Part shown: in pieces, positions 1 through 6,747 of the stretch
How the letters are laid out: each line of letters begins with the position of its first letter
Position numbering within the stretch: position 1 is the first letter of the stretch
NCBI GenBank assembly: GCA_020024615.1
Contig: JAHHTP010000035.1
Coordinates: 1 to 14,263, forward strand
Direction of reading: 5' to 3'
Length of the DNA: 14,263 bases
DNA from: Oscillospiraceae bacterium
Lineage (GTDB): Bacteria > Bacillota > Clostridia > Oscillospirales > Ruminococcaceae
Notes under the pieces: generated by a model
Told to the model about the DNA's origin: nothing
Seen by the model: the letters and a program-made list of their open reading frames with translations, nothing else
Database searches by the model: none
Made by a program: the position numbers and the translations under genes

Positions 1-6
1 GAGATA

Positions 7-15
7 TGGTATAAT
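7..15 (+). promoter_or_regulatory. Extended -10 promoter for ppdK
   Basis: A TG at 7-8, one base, then a perfect TATAAT at 10-15 form an extended -10 element of the SigA type. The -35 region lies before the window. Transcription would start near 22, giving a ppdK leader of roughly 115 nt. Confidence 0.6.
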
Positions 16-38
16 AAAGAACAAGAAGTGAATGGTCT

Positions 39-70
39 GGCGCATGTTTTCCCCATAATATGCGTCTTTT
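39..70 (+). terminator. Terminator-like hairpin in the ppdK leader
   Basis: A 7-bp stem (39-45 with 60-66, one G-U pair) with a 14-nt loop is followed by four T at 67-70. It sits between the promoter at 7-15 and the ppdK start, so it could act as a weak attenuator, or it could be chance. The large loop and short T run keep confidence low. Confidence 0.25.
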
Positions 71-137
71 CTCCTGTGTGCGGAATTTTCCGAATGGGTA
101 GGACTGTTCACTAAAAAATTTTGGAGGTAAATTGACA

Positions 138-2759
138 GTGAGCAAGAAATTTGTATACCTGTTCAGTGAAGGCGACGCTTCCATGCGTGAGCTGCTGGGC
201 GGTAAAGGCGCTAACCTCGCAGAGATGACCAAACTGGGTCTTCCGGTTCCGCAGGGCTTCACCATTTCCACCGAAGCTTGCACCCAGTATTATGAGGATG
301 GCCGTACCATCAATAATGAAATCCAGGCAGAGATCAATGAAAACATTATTAAAATGGAAGAAATCACCGGCAAAAAATTCGGTGACAAGACCAATCCGCT
401 GCTGGTTTCCGTTCGTTCCGGTGCGCGCGCTTCTATGCCGGGTATGATGGACACTATCTTAAACTTAGGTTTAAACGAAGATGTTGTTGAATACATGGCA
501 ACAAGCTCCAACAATCCGCGTTGGGCTTGGGACTGCTATAGAAGATTTATCCAGATGTACTCTGATGTTGTAATGGAAGTAGGTAAAAAATACTTCGAAG
601 AGCTCATCGATAAAATGAAAGCTGAAAAAGGCGTTCAGCAGGATGTTGAACTGACCGCTGAGGACTTAAAAGAATTAGCTGCACAGTTCAAAGCTGAGTA
701 TAAAGCTAAAATCGGCACAGATTTCCCGAATGACCCGAAAGAGCAGTTAATGGGTGCAGTTAAAGCTGTATTCCGTTCTTGGGACAACCCGCGTGCTAAC
801 ATTTATCGTCGTGATAACGATATTCCGTACTCTTGGGGTACCGCTGTAAATGTTCAGATGATGGCTTTTGGTAATATGGGCGATGACTGTGGTACTGGTG
901 TAGCATTTACTCGTGACCCGGCTACCGGCGAGAAAAAACTTATGGGTGAGTTCTTAACCAACGCTCAGGGCGAGGACGTTGTTGCTGGTGTTCGTACTCC
1001 GATGCCGATTGATCAGATGGCTGAGAAATTCCCAGCTGCATTTGAGCAGTTCAAACAGGTTTGTGTAACCTTAGAGAACCATTACAGAGATATGCAGGAT
1101 ATGGAATTCACCGTTGAGCATGAAAAACTGTATATGTTACAGACTCGTAACGGTAAGAGAACCGCTCAGGCTGCTCTGAAAATTGCTTGTGATCTCGTTG
1201 ATGAAGGCATGAGAACCGAGCAGGAAGCTGTTTTGATGATCGAGCCGAGAAACTTAGATACCTTACTGCATCCGCAGTTTGACACCAAAGCGTTGAAAGC
1301 TGCTACCCCGATTGGTAAAGGCTTAGGTGCTTCCCCAGGTGCTGCATGCGGTAAAGTTGTATTCTCCGCTGATGATGCTGCTGCTTGGAAAGCAAAAGGT
1401 GAAAAAGTTGTTCTGGTTCGTTTAGAAACCTCTCCGGAAGATATCTCCGGCATGAAAGCTGCTCAGGGTATCTTAACCGTTCGTGGTGGTATGACCTCTC
1501 ACGCAGCAGTTGTTGCTCGTGGTATGGGTACTTGCTGTGTATCCGGCTGTGGCGATATCAAAATGGATGAAGAAAACAAACAGTTCGAATTAGGCGGCAA
1601 AGTATTCCATGAGGGTGACTGCATTTCTATCGATGGTACTACTGGTAACATCTATGAAGGCTTAATCCCGACTGTTGATGCTACCATCGCTGGTGAGTTT
1701 GGCAGAATCATGGCTTGGGCTGACAAATACAGAACCTTAAAAGTAAGAACCAACGCTGATAACCCAACCGATGCTAAGAAAGCAAGAGAGTTAGGCGCTG
1801 AGGGTATTGGCTTATGCCGTACCGAGCATATGTTCTTTGAAGGTGACAGAATCGACGCATTCCGTGAAATGATCTGTGCTGACACCGTTGAAGAAAGAGA
1901 AGCAGCTCTGGATAAAATCCTGCCGGTTCAGCAGGGTGACTTCGAAAAACTGTATGAGGCACTGGAAGGTAACCCGGTTACCATCCGTTTCTTAGATCCG
2001 CCTCTGCATGAGTTCGTTCCGACTACCGAAGAAGATATCCAGAAACTGGCTAATGCTCAGGGCAAAACCGTTGAGCAGATCAAAGCAATCATTGATTCTC
2101 TGCATGAGTTCAACCCGATGATGGGTCACCGTGGCTGCCGTCTGGCTGTTACCTATCCGGAAATCGCAAGAATGCAGACCAAAGCTGTTATTCGTGCAGC
2201 TATCAATGTTCAGAAAGCTCATCCGGATTGGAAAGTTGCTCCGGAAATCATGATTCCGTTAGTAGGCGAAGTAAAAGAGCTGAAATTCGTTAAGAAAGTA
2301 GTAGTTGAGACCGCAGATGCGGAGATCGCTGCTGCTGGTTCTAACCTGCACTATGAAGTTGGTACTATGATGGAGATTCCGCGTGCTTGCTTAACCGCTG
2401 ATGACATCGCAAAAGACGCTGACTTCTTCTGCTTCGGCACCAACGACTTAACCCAGATGACCTACGGCTTCTCCCGTGACGACGCTGGTAAATTCTTAGA
2501 CGGTTACTATGACGCTAAGATTTTCGAGAACGATCCGTTTGCTAGACTGGATCAGGTTGGTGTTGGTAAACTGATGGAAATGGCTATCAAATTGGGTAAA
2601 CCGGTTAATCCGTCCCTGCACATCGGTATCTGCGGTGAGCATGGTGGTGACCCGACCTCTGTTGAGTTCTGCCATAAGATCGGTTTAGACTATGTTTCCT
2701 GTTCTCCGTTCCGTGTGCCGATCGCTCGCTTAGCTGCTGCACAGGCTGCACTGAAATAA
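138..2759 (+). CDS. ppdK: Pyruvate, phosphate dikinase
   Basis: Cytoplasmic enzyme that interconverts ATP, phosphate and pyruvate with AMP, PPi and phosphoenolpyruvate; in anaerobic Clostridia it works in PPi-linked glycolysis or PEP formation. Domains in order are an N-terminal ATP-grasp nucleotide-binding domain (GGKGANLAEM near residue 21), the central phosphohistidine domain with GGMTSHAAVV (catalytic His455) and the C-terminal PEP/pyruvate TIM barrel with GICGEHGGD (catalytic Cys832). The length, 873 aa, is full. There are two possible starts: TTG at 132 and GTG at 138. I chose GTG because GGAGG at 123-127 is only 4 nt from TTG but 10 nt from GTG, and because GTG gives a protein beginning MSKKFVYLFSEG with its catalytic His at 455, the number known for the C. 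symbiosum enzyme. Codon use is strongly biased, as in a highly expressed gene. It appears monocistronic. Confidence 0.97.
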   Translation: MSKKFVYLFSEGDASMRELLGGKGANLAEMTKLGLPVPQGFTISTEACTQYYEDGRTINNEIQAEINENIIKMEEITGKKFGDKTNPLLVSVRSGARASMPGMMDTILNLGLNEDVVEYMATSSNNPRWAWDCYRRFIQMYSDVVMEVGKKYFEELIDKMKAEKGVQQDVELTAEDLKELAAQFKAEYKAKIGTDFPNDPKEQLMGAVKAVFRSWDNPRANIYRRDNDIPYSWGTAVNVQMMAFGNMGDDCGTGVAFTRDPATGEKKLMGEFLTNAQGEDVVAGVRTPMPIDQMAEKFPAAFEQFKQVCVTLENHYRDMQDMEFTVEHEKLYMLQTRNGKRTAQAALKIACDLVDEGMRTEQEAVLMIEPRNLDTLLHPQFDTKALKAATPIGKGLGASPGAACGKVVFSADDAAAWKAKGEKVVLVRLETSPEDISGMKAAQGILTVRGGMTSHAAVVARGMGTCCVSGCGDIKMDEENKQFELGGKVFHEGDCISIDGTTGNIYEGLIPTVDATIAGEFGRIMAWADKYRTLKVRTNADNPTDAKKARELGAEGIGLCRTEHMFFEGDRIDAFREMICADTVEEREAALDKILPVQQGDFEKLYEALEGNPVTIRFLDPPLHEFVPTTEEDIQKLANAQGKTVEQIKAIIDSLHEFNPMMGHRGCRLAVTYPEIARMQTKAVIRAAINVQKAHPDWKVAPEIMIPLVGEVKELKFVKKVVVETADAEIAAAGSNLHYEVGTMMEIPRACLTADDIAKDADFFCFGTNDLTQMTYGFSRDDAGKFLDGYYDAKIFENDPFARLDQVGVGKLMEMAIKLGKPVNPSLHIGICGEHGGDPTSVEFCHKIGLDYVSCSPFRVPIARLAAAQAALK

Positions 2760-2824
2760 TTGTGAGTCATCACACAAACAGGAACTTATGACTGTGATAT
2801 AGTCTAAATACTGAAAAATAAATC

Positions 2825-2872
2825 GAGCATGTTGTAATGGATTGATAAAATTCGTTGCGGCATGCTCTTTTT
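2825..2872 (+). terminator. Two-helix 3'-UTR hairpin / terminator after ppdK (copy A)
   Basis: The outer stem pairs 2825-2832 with 2860-2867 (8 bp, the innermost a U-G pair). An internal loop follows (TGTAAT at 2833-2838 opposite GTTGCG at 2854-2859). The inner stem pairs 2839-2843 with 2849-2853 around loop GATAA, and five T follow at 2868-2872. It serves as the ppdK terminator. A second copy with the same architecture lies at 7945-7990, and similarity between the copies extends upstream to about 2775, including a shared ATATAGT-c/t-TAAATA and AAATAAAT. Confidence 0.75.
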
Positions 2873-2938
2873 ACAAAAAAATATAAAAAATTTTAAAAAA
2901 CCCCTTATTTTAAAAAATAAGCTGACGAGAATACATAT

Positions 2939-3080
2939 GTAGGGTGAAATAAAACCACCTTACTACACATTCGTATTGCTGATTCTGCTGTTAATGGATA
3001 ACAGAATGGAATCGGGATATTCCACAAACTGTGCTGAGGCGTAAGGATTAGCCTTGTCACATTAATCATACTTTAAGGAG
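2939..3080 (+). promoter_or_regulatory. Structured flagellin leader with GGA-loop hairpins (candidate CsrA target)
   Basis: Four hairpins lie in a row. One pairs 2939-2946 with 2956-2963 (8 bp, one G-U). The second pairs 2982-2986 and 2990-2993 with 2999-3007 and has loop AUGGA at 2994-2998. The third pairs 3008-3012 with 3019-3023 and has loop CGGGAU. The fourth pairs 3036-3040 with 3051-3055 and has AAGGA (3043-3047) in its loop. The Shine-Dalgarno AAGGAG at 3075-3080 is itself an ANGGA-type site. CsrA is known to bind GGA in hairpin loops and to repress flagellin (hag) translation in Bacillus subtilis through one upstream site and one site over the ribosome binding site. I found no convincing promoter; a SigD-type TAAA at 2950-2953 lacks a good -10. 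Confidence 0.5.
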
Positions 3081-3087
3081 CATATTT

Positions 3088-4563
3088 ATGCGTATTCAAC
3101 ACAACATCACTGCGATGAACTCTTATCGCAACTACACCAACAATGCTAGCGCACTGTCCAAAAACCTTGAGAAACTGTCCTCCGGTTACAAAATCAACCG
3201 TGCAGGCGACGACGCTGCAGGCTTAGCAATTTCCGAGAAAATGCGTGCACAGATCACCGGCTTAAACGCTGCACAGAAAAACGTTAAAGACGGTATCTCT
3301 CTGGTAAAAACCGCTGAGGGTGCTTTACAGGAAGTTCACGACATGCTTAACCGTATGGACTACTTAGCAACCCAGTCTGCAAACGGCACCTACGACAACG
3401 AAGTTGACCGTGCAAACCTGCAGAAAGAGACCCAGGCACTGTTAGACGAGATTGACCGTATCGCTGATTCCTCTAACTTCAACGGCCAGAAACTGCTGGA
3501 CGGTTCCCTGAGCGAACTGGACATCAAAATCGGCAACGCTAAAGTTGGTGGTAGCGAAGCAACTGTCACTGACCTTGCTGCTACTGGTGCAGAGAGCGTT
3601 GTAACCATTGATGTTGGTAATGCTAGCAAAAAATCGATCCTGACTGTAAATTATGTTGATGCTGACGGTAAAGCTCACACTGTCAAGGTTGACTATACCG
3701 CTAGCTCTTCGGCGGGCAAAAACCTTAATGCTATTATGGGTGCTTTGCAGAAGAATGAGGAACTGAGCAACATTTTCAAAATTGAAGCAGGCGGAGGCAA
3801 AAATCAAATCAAGTTGACTTCCAAAGTTACTGGTCCGAACGGTGCTAAACTTAGCAATATTACGACAGATGATAAAGGAGTAACCTTTAATCCGACGACG
3901 GATGTTACGGATGGTGAAGTTGCTAAGAAGAAGGTTAATGGTAATAACCCTCTCAAGAAAGATGATACCATCACTATTAATGGTAGAACCTACCAGATGG
4001 TTGACAAGGCAGGCGACAAGGTTGCAGAGGGTAATATCGCTGTAGTTCTGGGCTCCAGTGCAACAAAAACTATTGCCAGCCTGAATGAGGCACTCAAGAG
4101 CTCCGGCATCAAGGTTACTGGCACTAAAACAGAGGTTCTGACCTTCGAGCCTTCTGAACCGGGTGCTGGTCTGAAATTGCAGATTGGTGATACCGCAGAC
4201 AGCTACAACCAGATGAAGGTTAAAGTTGGCGATATGCACACCGATGCATTGGGTATTAAGGGTCTTGATATTTCTACAATTGCTGGTGCTAATGAAGCAA
4301 TTGCAAAAATTAAAGATGCGATCAATTTTGTATCTTCCACCCGTGGTGACCTGGGTGCAAACCAGAACCGTCTGGAGCATACTGCAAACAACCTGTCCAC
4401 CATGGAAGAGAACATCCAGGATGCAGAGTCCACAATTCGTGATACCGATGTTGCAGACGAGATGACTGCATACACCAAGAACAACATCCTGTTACAGTCT
4501 GCACAGGCAATGCTTGCACAGGCAAATCAGCTTCCGCAGGGCGTATTACAGTTATTACAGTAA
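3088..4563 (+). CDS. fliC: Flagellin, flagellar filament subunit
   Basis: Structural subunit exported by the flagellar type III system and polymerised into the filament. The D0/D1 N-terminal domain spans about residues 1-145, with LSSGYKINRAGDDAAGLAIS near 30-49 and QSANGT at 96-101. A variable surface domain covers about 146-405. The C-terminal D1/D0 domain runs to 491 and ends PQGVLQLLQ. No signal peptide is visible, as expected. AAGGAG at 3075-3080 lies 7 nt before the ATG. Codon use is mosaic: all 11 lysine codons in the first 152 codons are AAA, while the variable domain has 13 AAG of 29. Relative to the Salmonella TLR5 site, Arg89, Leu93 and Glu114 are kept but the RVREL core reads RMDYL. 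The gene has a single-gene layout with its own leader and terminator, and a transferase/kinase operon begins 160 bp downstream. Confidence 0.97.
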   Translation: MRIQHNITAMNSYRNYTNNASALSKNLEKLSSGYKINRAGDDAAGLAISEKMRAQITGLNAAQKNVKDGISLVKTAEGALQEVHDMLNRMDYLATQSANGTYDNEVDRANLQKETQALLDEIDRIADSSNFNGQKLLDGSLSELDIKIGNAKVGGSEATVTDLAATGAESVVTIDVGNASKKSILTVNYVDADGKAHTVKVDYTASSSAGKNLNAIMGALQKNEELSNIFKIEAGGGKNQIKLTSKVTGPNGAKLSNITTDDKGVTFNPTTDVTDGEVAKKKVNGNNPLKKDDTITINGRTYQMVDKAGDKVAEGNIAVVLGSSATKTIASLNEALKSSGIKVTGTKTEVLTFEPSEPGAGLKLQIGDTADSYNQMKVKVGDMHTDALGIKGLDISTIAGANEAIAKIKDAINFVSSTRGDLGANQNRLEHTANNLSTMEENIQDAESTIRDTDVADEMTAYTKNNILLQSAQAMLAQANQLPQGVLQLLQ

Positions 4564-4599
4564 TTGTTCTGGTGGCTTCAATAGCAAACCAATTGATTG

Positions 4600-4626
4600 G
4601 GGCGGGCGTTTGCCCGCCCTTTTTTT
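4600..4626 (+). terminator. Strong intrinsic terminator of flagellin
   Basis: A perfect 8-bp GC stem (GGGCGGGC at 4600-4607 with GCCCGCCC at 4612-4619) with loop GTTT is followed by seven T at 4620-4626. It should separate flagellin transcription from the downstream operon. Confidence 0.95.
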
Positions 4627-4641
4627 AGATTGAATTAGAAT

Positions 4642-4672
4642 TAAAAATACCGCTTTTCTGGAAAGATATAGT
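4642..4672 (+). promoter_or_regulatory. Weak promoter candidates for the transferase operon
   Basis: TAAA at 4642-4645, a 16-nt gap and AAAGATAT at 4662-4669 partly match the flagellar SigD (sigma-28) pattern TAAA-N15-GCCGATAA. The same stretch holds TATAGT at 4667-4672, one base from the SigA -10 but without a -35. A TTGACA at 4676-4681 has no good -10 at 16-18 bp. The choice is undecided; a SigD match would place the operon in the motility regulon. Confidence 0.25.
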
Positions 4673-4722
4673 GGTTTGACATAGATGATGTAAGACCCAT
4701 CAAACGAATTGGATGTGACGAT

Positions 4723-6726
4723 ATGAAATTGATTGAAATTGCCCGCCGGTGTGCGGAACTGAAGCAGCCAAAAGGGGCACAGGATGCCTATGGAATGGCG
4801 ATTGGGCAGGGAGAACTTTCCCCAGAGGAGGAATTGGAAGCAGCCAGTTATATTCTCTTTTCCAAGGGGGATTATAAGATTGCTTATACTTCCTTTGTTT
4901 CGCTGTTTCAAAAAGGATACTTTCAGGCGGAGATTCTGGAAATTCTCAGTCAGGCGTTTTATTTTCCGAATCTGCAAAAATTACAGAAAACCTATGAAAA
5001 AAACTGTGCGGCACTGTCCGCCTACCCTTATTTATTCCGAAAGGATTTTCCAAAATTTGAGGAACTTCCAATCTGGTTTTTTCCTTATGACAACAACGCG
5101 TTTATCCCATATTACCCTGATGAACAACGATTTGGGGATTATGTAAATCTTGACGATTCCATCATCGATCGGTATTTTTTTAAAGACCTTAGCAAGCCGG
5201 TTTTGGCAGATGATGTTTACTCCCAGTATCAACTGGAATATTTAAATGACAATGTGCGGAAAAGTGAATGGGTAGCAAAAGAAAACCATATCTATCTGCA
5301 CTATACCAATTTTATGACCTTTTGCGCCTATCTGCAGGTGCTGGACTTCAAGAAACTGTTGCGTGATCAAAAGTTAGTATTTTTAATGGAGGATGAGGTC
5401 AGTCGTTATCCGATTGATTTCCAAAAAGAATACGGCATTGATTACAGTACCTATCCGGTCAAGCCGCTGGAGGTGCGGGAAATTAATAAGCTGATTTGGC
5501 ATACCCAGCTGGCAACCCATAATGGTGGAGATTTCTTTAACGAAATCTGCTATGGACATCCGAATCTAATTATCTGGGAATCGGTTATGTTTGATGAGAT
5601 ATTGAAAATGATTGCAGAGTATCGTAAGAGATTGCGGCGGAGAGCAACGGGGGATGCTACGCTGCGTGCTTTGCAGGGCTTAACTATGATTACCGACAAG
5701 GATATTTTGGTGGCACTGTATCTTTATGGAAATGATAAACTTTTTCATCCGAACCCGAATGAGCGTATCGTTCCTGCTTTATTTTTGCAGCCACACTTTG
5801 GTCATATTGATTATCAGTGTACAGTGCGAAATGAAAAGCGCGGTTGGGCAACGCTGTTTTCTGAGCAATATGAATCAATTCGTACCTCGCCCATCTTCAA
5901 AGGTTTTAAATATATCAAAACCTTTACGCCGATGCGCCGTCCCACCACCAGTGTGGCTGCTACTGTGCGTTTTATTATGCAGTGGAATCCCAAATACAGC
6001 CCGGAGGACGCAGAGAAAGGTTATCTGCCTGATATGGTAAATAACCGTCTTTTAAATCGTAGTTATCTGGTGGATCCGTTTGATCGGCTTTATCATGACA
6101 GCCGTCTGGTGCGGTTTGAGGATGGTAAGCTGAATCCAAAAGCAACCTTTACTGCGCTGGCAGAATTTTTGGATATTCCGTACACCGAGTCGATGACCTA
6201 TTGTTCTGGTGTAACCGGCGTCAATCCAGAGAGTTTACAGGGAAATGATCTTGGTTTTGACCCTGCTGCAATTTACCGCACTTACGACGAATTTTTGGGG
6301 ACACCGGAGCGCGCTTATCTAGAGTATTTTATGCGCGATGCGTATGAAGCATATGGCTATGATTTCCAGTATTACAAGGGAGAACCAGTAGACGAGCAAT
6401 GGGTTGAGGAGAAAGTAGGGCAGTTTACCTGTTTGGATACACAGATGGAAAATGGTTGGCGCAATTTGCTTTGTAAAAATTTTGTGCAGTTGGATGGTAA
6501 GAGCCAAACAAACAGAGAAGATGATGGAGATCGACCTAAAATAACGGAAGCCGAGTTAGAAAAAAAAGTACAGGATTTTATGGATTCAGTTCATGAAAAG
6601 CGTTTGACTTATGCCAAGTATATGCTCAACGGGCTAAACTTTATTAACAAGGAAGGACAACCACTTCATCCGATGACGCCGTTAAAATTAGATCCTGCGC
6701 TGCTGGAGCAGCCGCTTTACCGCTAA
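4723..6726 (+). CDS. TPR-like / divergent sulfotransferase-like protein
   Basis: A 667-residue protein with no signal peptide or membrane segment, so cytoplasmic. Residues about 5-100 are helical and TPR-like. The stretch at 266-281 (HNGGDFFNEICYGHPN) sits where sulfotransferases carry their 5'-phosphosulfate-binding loop (R/K-SGTT-x-L-x-x-L-L-x-x-HP); the GHPN end is kept but the basic and Ser/Thr residues are not. Residues 462-484 (LVRFEDGKLNPKATFTAL then AEFLDI) match the usual C-terminal sulfotransferase motif (vryEDLvadPeatl...FLgl). I infer a group transferase, possibly of sulfuryl groups, acting on flagellin, a glycan or another surface precursor. The Shine-Dalgarno is poor (TTGGA about 9 nt upstream of the ATG). 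The kinase-methyltransferase gene follows after 21 nt, so the two form an operon. Exact substrate and chemistry are unknown. Confidence 0.6.
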   Translation: MKLIEIARRCAELKQPKGAQDAYGMAIGQGELSPEEELEAASYILFSKGDYKIAYTSFVSLFQKGYFQAEILEILSQAFYFPNLQKLQKTYEKNCAALSAYPYLFRKDFPKFEELPIWFFPYDNNAFIPYYPDEQRFGDYVNLDDSIIDRYFFKDLSKPVLADDVYSQYQLEYLNDNVRKSEWVAKENHIYLHYTNFMTFCAYLQVLDFKKLLRDQKLVFLMEDEVSRYPIDFQKEYGIDYSTYPVKPLEVREINKLIWHTQLATHNGGDFFNEICYGHPNLIIWESVMFDEILKMIAEYRKRLRRRATGDATLRALQGLTMITDKDILVALYLYGNDKLFHPNPNERIVPALFLQPHFGHIDYQCTVRNEKRGWATLFSEQYESIRTSPIFKGFKYIKTFTPMRRPTTSVAATVRFIMQWNPKYSPEDAEKGYLPDMVNNRLLNRSYLVDPFDRLYHDSRLVRFEDGKLNPKATFTALAEFLDIPYTESMTYCSGVTGVNPESLQGNDLGFDPAAIYRTYDEFLGTPERAYLEYFMRDAYEAYGYDFQYYKGEPVDEQWVEEKVGQFTCLDTQMENGWRNLLCKNFVQLDGKSQTNREDDGDRPKITEAELEKKVQDFMDSVHEKRLTYAKYMLNGLNFINKEGQPLHPMTPLKLDPALLEQPLYR

Positions 6727-6747
6727 TTGCTAAATTAGGAGAAAAAT

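Noticed and set aside
138..2759. ppdK as a glutamine-kinase-like member of a phosphoramidate pathway with the downstream kinase
   Set aside because: It is a full three-domain PPDK with both catalytic residues and normal length, separated from the operon by flagellin and terminators.
2761..2774. TGTGA-GTCA-TCACA inverted repeat just past the ppdK stop, resembling a CRP/Fnr-type site
   Set aside because: It lies downstream of a gene and before a terminator, with no promoter to control; the spacing is also short for a CRP site.
2904..2921. Palindrome CTTATTTT-AA-AAAATAAG before flagellin
   Set aside because: A pure AT palindrome in an A/T-run region; no clear terminator or operator context.
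2950..2976. TAAA-N15-ATTCGTAT as the SigD promoter of flagellin
   Set aside because: The -10 half matches poorly and the site overlaps the first leader hairpin; left unassigned.
3442..4380. A 312-codon open frame on the minus strand inside flagellin
   Set aside because: It lies wholly antisense to a certain gene, has no ribosome site or known motifs, and arises from the biased codons of flagellin.
4627..4722. TTGACA at 4676-4681 as the -35 of the transferase operon
   Set aside because: The bases 16-18 bp downstream (around ATCAAA) are a poor -10.
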